From NCBI GenBank assembly GCA_030248295.1, contig JASANH010000510.1, positions 186,001-250,000 of the forward strand: DNA of 64,000 nucleotides. The letters are read 5' to 3'. Below are positions 46,819 through 58,429 of this stretch, piece by piece. The notes under the pieces are model-generated. The model did not search any database and was not told the DNA's origin. It was given only the letters and a program-made list of their open reading frames with translations. A program made the position numbers and the translations under genes. The stretch is from Mesodorylaimus sp. YZB2_4. Lineage: Eukaryota > Nematoda > Enoplea > Dorylaimida > Dorylaimidae. The first letter of the stretch is position 1. Every line of letters starts with the position of its first letter.

Positions 46819-47124
46819 TAGTACTTTTTCGCACCTACATTTGGGCTAGGAATTCAGAATAGATAGAATAAATTTGTCGTCTTCTCCCTCCTGAGCTGAC
46901 GCAAATTTCGTACAAAAAAAGTTGCCACGTTATTCTCTGTCACTAGCTTACTGCGAATAAGTTCCAGAGTGGCTGGGCTAAACAGGCAACTACCATGCCT
47001 GTCGATAGTGTTCCTGAATTGCACGGAATCAGACAGGCGATGCATTCGAGATGATATACGATATACGATAGAAATAGGGTGTAAGTCACCTGTGATGTCC
47101 ATCTGCTCGCTAGAACTACAAGTT

Positions 47125-47280
47125 AGAGCTCGTAGCTTGGCACATTAGGATGAGTATCTGGTTCTCGTCAACGCAAGCAAGCCAGTGTTCGACTGGCACT
47201 TGACTGTGTAATTTGTGTATATTGCGCACCCTCATTATCGCGTGTGCAGGCACCTGCGAGCGCGGTAAAACAGGAACATG
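47125..47280 (+). repeat. tRNA-derived SINE, diverged copy
   Basis: GAGCTCGTAGCTTGGCACATTAGG, then CAGTGTTCGACTGGCAC and a tail GCGGTAAAACAGGAACATGAG parallel the head, B box and tail of 2241-2405. A related head lies at about 53208-53290. Confidence 0.45.
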
Positions 47281-48060
47281 AGATTTGATAAGAAAAACTT
47301 TATGCATAATAATTTATGATATAATCGAGGAGAATACTGCTTTCGTCCTCCGTGATTGCCTGATACTTACAATAATAGCCTAGTGATTGTTCGAGCCATA
47401 GATTTTTCCGAATTCGAAGTTTGCGCCATTGAATTCTTCTCTTATTTTCGAGAACACGTCTGCCTACGACTGGTATGTGGAATACGCACTGAATCAGAGT
47501 CGAGTATCGGCCTATATCACGTACGAATTAAGTGATGCACTTCGTTACGCATACCTGTACAAATATGGCGGCAGGTATATGGACACTGACTCGTGGACTC
47601 TGAGGAACCTGAGTGCTTTCATGAACGTTATGGGGTGGGCGGACAGCGGCACTATCGCCAACGGGCTGCTCTTTTTTGAGCAAGGACACCAGTTCATGAA
47701 AGCAGCTATAGATGGTATTAAAAAATATTTTGTGGCTGGTCGATGGGGGTCGATCGGGCCGCGAATGATGAATGCCATCCACAAGAGTAATGCTGTCAAT
47801 AAAAAAACTTATAGAATTGTGCCTTCAAATTTGTTTTTCCTAGTTCATTGGTCTCAATATTGGTTACCCTTCACCCCAGAACAGATTCATTACATGCACC
47901 GCGCTGCCAATCAGTCGTACACGTTGCATGTATATGGGTATATGGTAGCCAGTAACAACTTGTAATCAACAAAGCCGCCAAGTGATATCTTTGCTGGACA
48001 AATATTGCAGACGCATTGCGAATGGAAGATATGTATGCTATGGTATGCTTGGAAAGTTAG
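47281..48060 (+). pseudogene. GT32 pseudogene, internally deleted duplicate of the gene at 54349
   Basis: 47281-47395 matches the 5' flank of the intact gene (54011-54125: GAGATTTGA, CGAGGA(A/G)AATACTGCTT, AATGATAGCCT-like). At about 47400 the sequence jumps to the middle of the coding region (FAPLNSSLIFENTSAYDW). About 650 bases holding the start codon, anchor and stem are missing. The rest reads in frame through SDALRYAYLYKYGGRYMDTD to TAA at 47963-47965, where the intact copy has TAT. The old stop has changed from TGA to TGG, and 3' flank similarity continues (GTATGCTTGGAAAGTT). No ATG can restore a type II enzyme. Confidence 0.82.
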
Positions 48061-49880
48061 AGGCAGACGCATTAATTCAGATCACACTGTTTTAGAAATT
48101 TACTAGCTGGTGAAATTTACAGTTTTAATTCTATAAAATAGTATGTGTTATATTTACGTCGGCTTATATTTCGCAATCTTTACTTGTTGGAAAGAGATGA
48201 GAAATTTTTAAGACCTTTTCGTTTGTATTTCGTTTGTATAGTTTATTGTTGCATTGCGGGATTTTTTTATTGTTGCATTGCGTAGTCATGCTGACGTATT
48301 AGTACTGTACTGGACAGCTGCTGTACTTTCCAGGGGACACTATCATGTTCAGGCGCCGTCATAGTTGTGGATTCACGCCCACACTCGCTCACACCCAGAA
48401 GCGGTAAGTTTTCTCCTGTCGACTTTTGTTACTTTACTTTACTTTACTGTTACTTTTGACTTTTGTTGCTTTTATTTCGACTTTTATTATGTCTTTAGAG
48501 GCGTCGTAAAAAGCTCCTTGTTTGTACAAGGGCACAAAAAGGTTTTCTAAGGTCTGTTTAACGGGATACATATAGCGTATATAATACTTACCAGCCAATG
48601 GTTCTCGTATCTCCGAACCGAAGCATATTTAATATGCTACGGAGATTGTGAAAATGAAAGAGTTTTTGTCATGCATTAGCTAGATCAAATATTTCTATTC
48701 CTCATATTTGGAGTTGGAAAGCCTCTCTTATCAGCTCCTCGAGATCTTGATGGGATGACTTGCTTGATAACTTGCTGGGATGATAAGGATAATCTAGCCC
48801 TGTTAGACAATGCTGCACAGTATGCCTATAGCTACGCAACGCCATCATTCTGACCAGGGCCAGGTTTCACCAAGTTACAAGCAATACAATTCACAAGTCC
48901 ACAAGCGACTCTAGTTTCGCTAAAACTGAATAATCCATAGACAGCCCCTAGACTTACAAGACTTGTTACAAGAGCACGTAGGACGACTACGAGTTATTTG
49001 GTTTAATGAACTTAAAAGCGATCAGAAAAAGTATATGGAGACACATAGATAATTTTCTTTGAGTCAGACGAGACTGGTAGACTTGTAACATTGCTGGTTT
49101 TCATCTATTCGCTCTATGTTTTTGCTGCAGATTTATTTCGTTCCATCTTTTGCAGGCAAGTCATGATGGCCGGTAACCAGAATTTGTCTGCCCTGCGAAA
49201 GGGACTTCATTTATCAAAGCAACTTGCCACTCACCATTCCCGCTGATGTCTTCTAAATTTGAGCTCCTTTACAATTTCTGCCTCGATCCTTAACAAGTTT
49301 TTTATAAGGGCTGGAAAAGTCGTGGTGAAAGGCTCGTCCGGCGGATTTGTGACTTGTTGTCTGTATTTCTTCATACTTGCAACGTATTTCTACTAAACAG
49401 CTCGCAGGCTCCTTGTAACCAGGCATCTCTCACCCTCGTCTTTCTAACTTGTGAGTATGCTTGTGGTGAAACGCAGATATTCGTGAAATAGAAACTTGTG
49501 GCGCTTCAAACACTTCGAAGCATGGATATACTATACGTTTAGTATATCCATATTCCATGCTTTAAAGTTCCTCGGTGAAACTGGGTCCAGGGTTTCATAA
49601 GATAAACCCCTGGACCATAGGCCCGGAAGGGGGCGGGGCATTGATCTAATCATTACAATACTTTCGGAAAGCCGGATTCAAAAAATGTGTGGCATCGTAG
49701 CATTCTCATTTCCAAAATGTGCAGTGTTCGTGCTTCCTGGTCGTGCGACAATAATCCGATCCATACAGAGCAGTAGAGAGAATATCTGATACCAATAAGA
49801 CCCATAAGAGAACATGTAAAAGCCTGTTTTTCTTGCGAATCAACCAATGACTCTGTGACACCTAGACTGAATTCTTATTA
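48061..49880. other. intergenic, nothing recognised
   Basis: Near 48420-48480 there are CTTTACTTTACTTTACTG-type repeats. 49520-49560 contains the inverted pair GCATGGATATACTATACG / AGTATATCCATATTCCATGC. No gene recognised. Confidence 0.3.
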
Positions 49881-50400
49881 GTATTATCAGGTGTTTGTCA
49901 ACGGGGGACAGTTCACCCGTGGCACATACACAGGTCGCAGGGACACCGTGCGACCTGAGGGCATATCAGATCAGGTCGTGCTCGAGCCTTTCGATCTCTT
50001 TTTAAGTCCACGAAGGCTATGCGCGTTGTCTACCTTTTCTCAAAGTTCAGACATCAGCAAGTAAGCCGCGTGTGTAGAAGCTGTAGTTCCCATAGCTTTC
50101 ACGAATCCACATTGGTTTGGCGAGATTGACGCTATGCTGCAGATGCGATCGTCCAGTACTCGCTCGAAGATTTTCACGTACAGGGGACGGATTGAACAGT
50201 AGTTGGCACAGTCCCTGACATCCCCTTTGCCTTTGTAAATTGGGGCAGGGTACTGTCCTCTGGATAGCATTGCGCTCTGATCTTGTTGAACACTGACGCC
50301 AGCAACTCCTCAGATCCCAGTACCCTCCATACATTCACAGGGACGTCATCCTTCCCCGGACTCTTCATCTTGCGGTTTGCCTCAGTGATTCTTTGACTGT
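49880..50400 (-). mobile_element. RTE-type non-LTR reverse transcriptase fragment
   Basis: Minus-strand pieces in order: KSPGKDDVPVNVWRVLG (50368), a shifted frame with PAPIYKGKGDVRDCANYCSIRPL and KIFERVLDDRI, SPNQCGFVKAMGTTAS and HAAYLLMSEL. A degenerate palm stretch (FVDLKR..) and ALRSHGVP follow further down. This order is that of RTE-clade reverse transcriptases. Several frameshifts; the catalytic DD and the endonuclease are not seen. Dead remnant. Confidence 0.75.
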
Positions 50401-51177
50401 AGTTTGTTGAACTGGGCCAGAGACTTGCTGACTCAGAAAAATTGTTTTGGTAAATGATATTGACGATGAAATGTGCAATACGATATTGTCGCTACGCCGC
50501 AGTGTGATTTATATTCATGTCGGATGATACACCACCCGGATATCTTAATTTTTGCACAAGTGGTGACATTTTTTCAAATTTTTTTACATGTTATTTTGGA
50601 AGTTAGTGAACAGGAGCAGTTTATAGATACTGTAGGGTTATAGATTCTTATTCGTTTTAGTGCAGCACCTCTTAACAATTCTCTACTTTGGGTAACGTAG
50701 TGAATTTGTGGAAAAGCAGGCAATTAGCTGGGTTCTCAGAAGAATTGATGTTGTTGATCGTTACCCTTGAAGCATGAGAAAATGCAAGGCTATCCCCAAA
50801 CCTTTATTTCAATAGGTGTAGGAGAGCCAAGAATGAGTAGACTGGTTCATTCCGAATGGATATGTTCAACAAATTCATGTGTTCTTTGCTCTTTGCGGAC
50901 ATAATGAAGTTTAGAGTCGAGTTTATGACCATGGCTCTAGGCAACCTCATTGACCGATATATTTGTAAAACATCGAAGAGACTTGTCTAACAATTTTCTG
51001 TCGATCGCATAACACAATATATGTTTATTTTTGCATAATGAAAAAAGCAAACAGGCCATGATCATTTCTTTTGGATGATGATATAACGAGTTCGCAGGAC
51101 AAGGTTAACTGGCGTTTTTTGATAAGGAAGTTACTCACCTGGCAGCTACGTAACGGCACCGCTTTGACCAGGTTGAG
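50401..51177. other. 5' flank of the K2P gene at 51178
   Basis: The N-terminal exon of that channel should be here or further upstream, but I could not identify it. Confidence 0.3.
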
Positions 51178-52675
51178 GCCAGATTAAAACGGATGGCCAG
51201 ATTAAAAAGTATGTACCGTATCTTCTGTCCATATCTTTCACGTTGCTTTCTGCGTTCTTCTTTCTTATTGCGGAAAATAGTACAAGTAAGATACAGGTGA
51301 TACTGTATTTGAGCAAAAGCAGCACCTGCCTGTAATTCTGTTTAGGGAAATCTAGTAGACAAATATTGGAAGAAAATGGTTCAAGTGTGAGTGAAAATGA
51401 TTGCGAAAAGATGTTGACTTATGGACAAGCATTGCATTTTGCATTGATGGTAACTACGACAATTGGTAAGAGATGGAATGCATATAAATCGCGTTGAAGG
51501 CGTCTAAATGTTTGTTGATGGTCCCTGCATTGAAGTGCATATTGATATGCCATTAGTGGTCTCAGCGCATGGCTTAAGTTGACAAAAATGTATTAACTTT
51601 TCAACACATTTACAGTCCACAGTACTGACCGCCGATATGCTAAATTTGTCCTCTCTCACTGTACTGTGCTTTGTTTACAGGCTATGGCGATATCTATCCA
51701 TGCAGCACATGGGGTCAAGTCGTCGCTGTCATTACCAGCCTTATCGGCGTGCCACTAATTGTATGGAGTCTCGCTAGACTAGGCATAGTGTTTGAAGACA
51801 CCCTTAATTCGATCTGGATCAAGGCCAAGCGCATCCGTTGCAGACGATGCATCAAACCTGTGGGAAAACAGTCTTATGCTAACCATATGGTCGCACCCGA
51901 TAATATCGCTCCTGTGTATTTTGGAATTTTTATAACGTTGTTTTGGATTATGCTAACCTCGACATACTTTTATTTCACTTTGAGTATATATTATGAGGAC
52001 AATGATCAAGCTCTACCATGGAATATATTCAGCTCATTTTACTTCGTAGTGGTTTCGTTGGCATCGATCGGTTACGGCGATATATCTCTACTTACATATA
52101 ATTTAGTAGTGCCCAATTATGTCTTCATATTTGTGGGATTAGCCCTGATAACGATGTGCATAACCATTTTTGAGCGCAAAGTGGAACTGTTATTCGAGGA
52201 AGCTGTGCAGATGATAGAAGACCAGTATGTCGCGGTCCTACAAGATTCCAGACACAATGGGCAGCACGAAGTTGAAATTGATTCAGACTGTGGCGAAACC
52301 AAACCTGTTCGGGCGCAGGACTTCATCCACAGGCTGCCTTATTGCTACCGATTTTTATCGAATTTTTGACTGCTCATGATATGAAACTTAGATCAGCTGT
52401 GCGAAGAGAAGTCGCATATGATCAATGGTGAAGTGCAGACTGATAACTTGGATAGAGAGGCCGCAGTACAAGCTACAGTCGACATGGTTGATTGTGATAT
52501 GACGGCGACCGTATTTAAGACAGATGCCTACTGTCAGCATTTTGCCAAGAACGCAAAAGATGCTAGTATGCAAACAGATCCTATAATGGAAGCAACACAA
52601 GACGCGCCACCACCGGCAGCTCCCCTTAAGCCGAAGCTAAAAGCTACAGGTAAACGATCGAAATGGCGGTATTGA
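51178..52675 (+). CDS. two-pore-domain (K2P/TWK) potassium channel, gene 1; partial model with disrupted C-tail
   Basis: Exons: 51178-51285 (TM1, YVPYLLSISFTLLSAFFFLI; 5' limit uncertain), 51346-51465 (short extracellular loop and pore helix 1), and 51681 onward. The last exon starts inside the first selectivity filter (ATT G|GC TAT GGC, giving IGYGD), followed by TM2, TM3, second filter GYGD and TM4. Both introns are phase 1 with good GTAAG donors, and the split-filter intron is a conserved animal K2P feature. A TGA at 52367 ends the main frame. The tail matching the K2P gene at 58909 (FLTAHDM-like, then HMINGEVQTD, ending KWRY at 52675) is interrupted by about 25 out-of-frame bases, implying two compensating indels. 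The first exon is not found. The product would be a leak channel subunit that dimerises. Confidence 0.72.
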
Positions 52676-54010
52676 ATGTCTGTCAAGTCTACTTGGATAG
52701 GTGACGCCTTTGTGCTCACTCCCTACACATCAATAAGCACTATTGTCTATGTGATACGACGAGATTGACATTATTATTGACAAGATTGGGATTATGTATG
52801 TATCAGTTCTGTCCATAAATGTTTCGATCTCTGTTTTCATCTACACAACATACCGCCATTAAAATCTGTTCTGAGCCCACCTTTCCCGTCGTCTGCCAGC
52901 ATAAACGCCGCTAGGCTTGTCAGTATGTCCATGGGCTAGAAGGTGGGAATAAACAATTAAAAAGTAAAAGGATGGGACAGTGACTGTTTATCATGCATGT
53001 GTAAAAGTGAGTCTTCCTAAACCTGTATGATACGTAATGCATGCCGTGGTGTAATTACATACTGTAAGTTAATCTGGGACGTAGCAGCGTTTTATCTACA
53101 ACCATACACAGCCCGTGGTGTCGGCACACAGTGCTTCTGAAGACCCAGACAGGAGCCACAGTTGAGATGAAATTCTGGGAAAACACATATATGTATCGAG
53201 GATAGGTACAGAGCTCGTAGCCTGACGATGCCTGGGTGCCTGGGTCTCGTCATTGTCCACTCACTCATCGCCCGAGGTCGACTGTCGTCTAATTGTAAGT
53301 AGTTATTGGATAATGTATCATATCCCAGGTCCGACATTGGGTCCCAAAACCCAACCCAACCCATTTTTTTTGGGTTTTTGGGCTGGGTTGGGTCGGGTTT
53401 TTAGAGAGGGTGGTTTGGGGATGTAGAGGTTGACCTTTTTCCAAACCCAACAAAAAAAACCACTTTTCCGCTTGGAGTCAGCGCGAGCATGTGGATATGT
53501 GCATGAGATCATTCCCGTGATCCAAGACCTTAGCGTTTAGAGTGCCCAGTGCCCTCAGTTAGTCTGATTCGACATGTCAGATTACTGCGACAGAACTGGA
53601 TATCTAAGACCGTCCCAGGATGATACTCGGCGAGAAGGGAGGGACCTTCCCGACCAGTGCTCCCTAATTTTGTTGTTTGTCCCTAAGTTTGTCCCTATAC
53701 TTGTTTGGCGTCCGCCACTTGACGGTGCCTGATCAGTCGCAAAGAGCCAGGTAAGCAAGGCCAGCAACGAACCACTAAATCGCCGTCGGAGACCACCTCC
53801 CATTGTAGAGGCTCGACTGGCAATCGATACTCTGCACGGCGCCGGCAGCTGGGAGCGTCAGCTGGGAAGACTTGCTAGGCTGCCCTGGTTTTTTTGCCTC
53901 GCGCAAAAGCTCTACTGGTCACTCCATCCAGTAATACGGAGCCACCGCAGCTCCAGCGACTCATGCTTCTCTAAAAAAGCCATCGACATGCATGCAGAAT
54001 ATGGCAAACC
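52676..54010. other. intergenic, nothing recognised
   Basis: AATAAA near 52947 could serve the K2P gene. 53340-53465 has repeated CCCAACCC/GGGTTGGG words. 53208-53290 resembles a SINE head. Confidence 0.3.
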
Positions 54011-54348
54011 ATGAGATTTGACTAGAGAAGCTTGGGGCAATAATTTAAGATATACTCGAGGAAAATACTGCTTCCATCCTCATTGATTTCAAGATGAACC
54101 TAATGATAGCCTGGGCACTAACACTAGATTAGGAATCCAATATATCGCTATGCAACCAGGAAGTATTTCTATAGCGCTCAAACAGTGCCAATCAACACGG
54201 TATATATTGTGTGCCGTCATGGTCCAAATAAGGGGGAGGCAGATCGTTGACAATCATTTAAGCTCTTCAATCAGCTCAAGGATTAATCCTGCTCGTCCCG
54301 ATACAAAAGCAGTGGGGTTACCTACTCGTATTTTGCTGTGGCTAGAAA

Positions 54349-55389
54349 ATGGAGCACTGGAACTTGTTTTCGCATAGCTTTCCTAATCCGCCAGTAATCT
54401 TGAGACAAAATCCACGATTAAAATCCGCAAAATCTAAGACGCGTTCACTTTTTGCTGTCACTTTTCTCGTTGGTTTTACTGTGATATTTGTGTCTTATTT
54501 ACAACGCGATAATATAATCAGATTACTACCCAGTCCTCAATTGAGCCCTGGCATAACCCCGTCTGCATACAGATTCTGCTATACACCTAACAATTCCACA
54601 ATCATTTTTATTGATACCACTCCAGATAAGGACAATGAAACCCATTGGCACTGGATGCAACGGTGCTCCTTCATCACAGCCGCCTTTCACAACAGCGATA
54701 TCGGGGTCTGCGTCTTGACTCGACGACTACAACTCATTGACTCATTCAAATTGTTCGAGCCTTTGGTTTTCCCGAATTTGGAATTTGCGCCATTGAATTC
54801 TTCACTTATTTTCGAGAACACGTCTGCCTACGACTGGTATGTGGAATACGCACTGAATCAGAGTCGAGTATCGGCCTATATCACGTACGAATTGAGTGAT
54901 GCACTTCGTTACGCATACCTGTACAAATATGGCGGCAGGTATATGGACACTGACTCGTGGACTCTGAGGAACCTGAGTGCCTTCATGAACGTTATGGGGT
55001 GGGCGGACAGCGGCACTATCGCCAACGGGCTGCTCTTTTTTGAGCAAGGACACCAGTTCATGAAAGCAGCTATAGATGGTATTAAAAAATATTTTGTGCC
55101 TGGTCGATGGGGGTCGATCGGGCCGCGAATGATGAATGCCATCCATAAGAGTAATGCTGTCAATAAAAACACTTATAGCATTGTGCCTTCAAATTTGTTT
55201 TTCCCAGTTCATTGGTCTCAATATTGGTTACCCTTCACCCCAAAACAGATTCATCACATGCACCGTGCTGCCAATAAGTCTTACACGTTGCATTTATATG
55301 GGTATATGATAAGTCGCAGCAAGTTATATTCATCAAAACCGCCGAATGGCAGTTTTGCTGGGGAAATATTGCAGACGTATTGCGAATGA
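54349..55389 (+). CDS. GT32 alpha-1,4-Gal/GlcNAc-transferase-like protein, gene 2
   Basis: A 346-residue intact homologue of the gene at 43136, starting at a true ATG. A cytoplasmic tail of about 30 residues precedes the anchor SLFAVTFLVGFTVIFVSYL and a short stem. Then come STIIFIDTTPDKDNETHWHW, the nucleotide-sugar/metal site SDALRYAYLYKYGGRYMDTD (DTD at about 200-202), GLLFFEQGHQFM and WGSIGP. Predicted Golgi lumenal UDP-sugar transferase of the A4GALT/A4GNT type. The central part of about 350 bases is nearly identical in DNA to both 43590-43940 and 47410-47760, while the ends differ more. The upstream 340 bases are also shared in part with the pseudogene locus. Confidence 0.87.
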   Translation: MEHWNLFSHSFPNPPVILRQNPRLKSAKSKTRSLFAVTFLVGFTVIFVSYLQRDNIIRLLPSPQLSPGITPSAYRFCYTPNNSTIIFIDTTPDKDNETHWHWMQRCSFITAAFHNSDIGVCVLTRRLQLIDSFKLFEPLVFPNLEFAPLNSSLIFENTSAYDWYVEYALNQSRVSAYITYELSDALRYAYLYKYGGRYMDTDSWTLRNLSAFMNVMGWADSGTIANGLLFFEQGHQFMKAAIDGIKKYFVPGRWGSIGPRMMNAIHKSNAVNKNTYSIVPSNLFFPVHWSQYWLPFTPKQIHHMHRAANKSYTLHLYGYMISRSKLYSSKPPNGSFAGEILQTYCE

Positions 55390-55619
55390 AAGTTATGTAT
55401 GGTATGCTTGGAAAGTTTTGAGGCGGACGCATTAATTCGATCGCAATTTCAAACTTGCTTGCAGGTGAATTGTCTATCATTGTATTTGTCAAAGTGTGAT
55501 TCATATTTACGTCAGTTGATATCCCTCAAATACACCTTTGTTGGAAACTTTGTCGTTTTTTGACATGATACTGTAGTTTTAATGTAAGCGGAAAGTAACT
55601 TTCCGCAAAGACTGTGGTA
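55390..55619. other. 3' flank of GT32 gene 2
   Basis: Shares GTATGCTTGGAAAGTT, GACGCATTAATTC and ATATTTACGTC(A/G) with 48030-48165, showing that the duplicated segment extends past the gene. Confidence 0.5.
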
Positions 55620-55735
55620 CTGTGTTGCGTCTTGCTAGACTAGGCGTAACATTCGACACAACTATGGTCACACGTGGTCATATAGTTTCTGTGGAATTTT
55701 TATAACCTCCTCTTAGGATATACTAACCATGGAAT
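55620..55735 (+). pseudogene. K2P channel relic
   Basis: CTTGCTAGACTAGGCGTAACATTCGA matches the TM2 end of the intact K2P gene (51770-51800), and GGAATTTTTATAAC followed by GGATATACTAACC matches its TM3 start (51920-51960). About 130 bases between the two are absent. It lies right after GT32 gene 2, as the intact K2P gene lies after the GT32 pseudogene. Confidence 0.7.
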
Positions 55736-56488
55736 AATTTTGTTGCATTACGGTTTTTAAAGCCAATAAAAAGAGTATTTCAGCGCCGCAGTGAAGTGAA
55801 ATGAAGTAAAATGTATGTTGTTTTTGAAAAGAGAAGTGCGAATAAAGAAAGAGGAATAGTGTTTCACACCTGCTGTGATTCTTGTAAGAGCATGGCTTGT
55901 CTTCGCAAGATCTTGTCAACAAATGTGCAAAGGACTTGCTAGCTAAGTACTCGCAAAACTTTTAGGCGGGATCTTGTCAAAGACTCCTTGGTTTGGGAAA
56001 TGCAGGTACATTTTATAACAGCAGAGTCAACACACACCTGGGATATCGGTCAATGACTTTACTAGATACAATGCGCATGTGTTGTGCAAGCTACTCAATA
56101 GCCACTGGCTCAAGTGGCTCAAATATTGTCTCTGCGGGACTAGTTGAGACCTGAGCTTCCTACGACAGGTTTGCTCCAATTATGTTTTACAGGAAGGTCG
56201 ACTCTCGACTCAGTGGTCTGCGAGTATCGATCCAAAAGCAAATGGAAGGTTTACTGCATTTATTGCCCGCAGCATGAAATTCTTCAAAAACTACCAATGC
56301 TACTTACAATTTATTTTAAATCTTCTGCCCTTCGGCGAAACACAATGCAATGGTACATATGAGTGTACAGGTGCATTTTTCCAGAAGCCTTGAATTTTTG
56401 TCTGTCAAATTCTCTTGTCACTTGATTTATTTACCAGCAAATATATGTTGATTTAATTTTCCCCGCTTCGCAAGCCTTCATATTCGCG
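55736..56488. other. intergenic, nothing recognised
   Basis: AATAAAGAAAG near 55841 is the only poly(A)-like signal noted. No gene seen. Confidence 0.3.
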
Positions 56489-57934
56489 CTATAACGCATC
56501 TAATCCGCATTGCGTTTGCGTTTCCACATCCATTTTCATATAATTCTGTTTCTGTCGTTTTAATAATTTCCTCAGGCACTGATCTTCCATCAGTCTAGAT
56601 AACGACAGGCATTCAGCATCGTTTTCAAGCAGCTCATGTAATAGGCGATGGCATAAGAGTGCCTTGGCGTTGATCTCGGTAGCGACGCTACTTGACTTTG
56701 TGACATACCCCGCAGATACAGCTTCTGATTTCGTTTTATTTGAACGATTTAGCGTTAAATATTGCAGCATTGTGAACAGTTGGTCGAGTCTGGTCTGCAG
56801 AATATTCACACACAGTACCGACAGCGCTAGACCAACAATCGTGAATAACATCGTAAGCAGCACAAATTCATATTCGACTGGTGCGATTTCGCCTAATCCA
56901 ATGGTTAAGAATGTGATTATACATAAATACATGGCCATAGGCAGTGTCCAAACAAGTTCGTCGTTTGGGTTGTTCAAATAGAATGGTAACAGGCAATAAT
57001 AAAAATAAACAGAAGTGATTAGGAACCAAACGGCTAATAAAACGAATGCTAAGATTTGAAAGGACGTTCCTTCTGTATTCTTATTGCTTTCGTCTTTTGC
57101 ACGCACTTTTCTGCTTTCCCTCAAAAAGAGCCCGCAGCAATGTTGAAAATATGGCACAATCTCTGATATTAGATGTTTGATATAATTGCCGATTCGATGA
57201 ACACAAAGGAAAGTTAAGGGAACCCCCATGATCGAGAACAAAACACTCAGCCAGCGTCCAGTTGACGTGCATGGTGATATGTCACCGTAGCCTGAAAATA
57301 AAGTGGCTGATGCGGCATTCTTCGAGGAAGGCTCTAATAGACAAAGCAGCTGTGCAACCTCACTGAACTATTCATGCAACTTGACCAAACGATGTTAGCG
57401 CAGTAGGTTTCAAATGGTCTTACCAATTGTGGTTTCCAAAATGAAAATGTAATGCACGGCGGTCCAATATGAGAAATTCAATCCTCTTGATCTAAGATCT
57501 GAAAAACTGTGGTGATTGAGGACAGGCCAGCGAGATAAATATATTACCTTTATGAGCGCACTCACTCTCCACAACAAAATATGCTCCAGCAGCACTGATT
57601 GTAAAGATAGATAAGACGAGGAAAGGTAACAATGCAAATATCACTGTATTGCATTTCCCTGGTTTTTCATTTGTGTTTCCGGATGTGAAAAAGCAAGGTG
57701 CTTCAGAGAATACAGTCGAAATACCACTGCAAGCCGAGAATGTGGGCTGTTTGGTGAAATCTGAAAATGTAAGAGATCTTCTTGCTGATCAAGGTTTGAT
57801 ATCGACTGTATTAACACTGGATGTATAGTAAGGGGGAATTGCTTCCATGAATTTCCTAAGCACTAACCTTGCACCGCGGTACTGACGTCGGTCCCGACGC
57901 TTCGACTTTCTTTGCCTAATTGGATAGCTTCCAT
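56489..57934 (-). CDS. two-pore-domain (K2P/TWK) potassium channel, gene 2 (four exons)
   Basis: Complement of four exons: 57868-57934, 57548-57760, 57424-57498 and 56489-57291, giving 385 residues with all junctions phase 1 and GT..AG. It starts at ATG 57934 (MEAIQLGKE). TM1 is about 62-86 (VIFALLPFLVLSIFTISAAGAYF). Only about 14 residues precede pore helix 1, so the usual K2P extracellular cap is essentially absent. Filter 1 is GYGD (119-122), split by an intron in its first glycine codon. TM2, TM3 and TM4 are clear. Filter 2 is GLGE (250-253), with Glu in place of the usual Asp. The C-terminus contains VETQTQC, similar to an LC8 dynein light chain binding motif. Predicted leak potassium channel subunit, possibly with altered selectivity or gating. 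Confidence 0.85.
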
Positions 57935-58427
57935 TGTCGTCTATTCAACGGGCCCTTGGATACTTGTCGATCGATATGAGGCATATGCAGTAGCTGGATG
58001 AGAAGCAAGGCTTCCTACAAAGTTGGCATCAGGGTAGGACAAAAAATGTAAGGTCACTAGTTGAAAGAAGGCGAGAAGCAGAAATCTTCTATCTTTTTAT
58101 ACCTGCCTTGCTTTGTTGGGTTGGGTTGGGCCAGGTGGAAAATTTTGTGAAACATATGCAGATAAAACTAATATTTTGCCTGATAAGATAAAAATGGGCG
58201 TAGATTTGCAGACTGGTGTGAATTTATGAGCCGAACTTGTGTTAGTATAATGTGAACGCCTGCTAAAAGGCCTGGGTTCGTGTGAAACTTGTCAGCACCC
58301 GTACAGCAGTAGGCGTATGCCGTAAATTTCCAGTGAAAATTTACGTATGTATCGCCACTGCGAGCCGACGGAAAAGCAAGAAGGCAAGCAAATTCAGTTG
58401 GTGAAAGATCGAAAAAGTATGCCCTAA
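57935..58427. other. intergenic between K2P gene 2 and a K2P relic
   Basis: GGGTTGGGTTGGG near 58120. The promoter of K2P gene 2 should lie within it. No other gene seen. Confidence 0.3.
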
Positions 58428-58429
58428 AA

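Noticed and set aside
47429..47965. GT32 gene at 47.4 kb as a functional enzyme
   Set aside because: No ATG, no signal anchor, internal deletion relative to the duplicate and a premature TAA where the intact copy has TAT.
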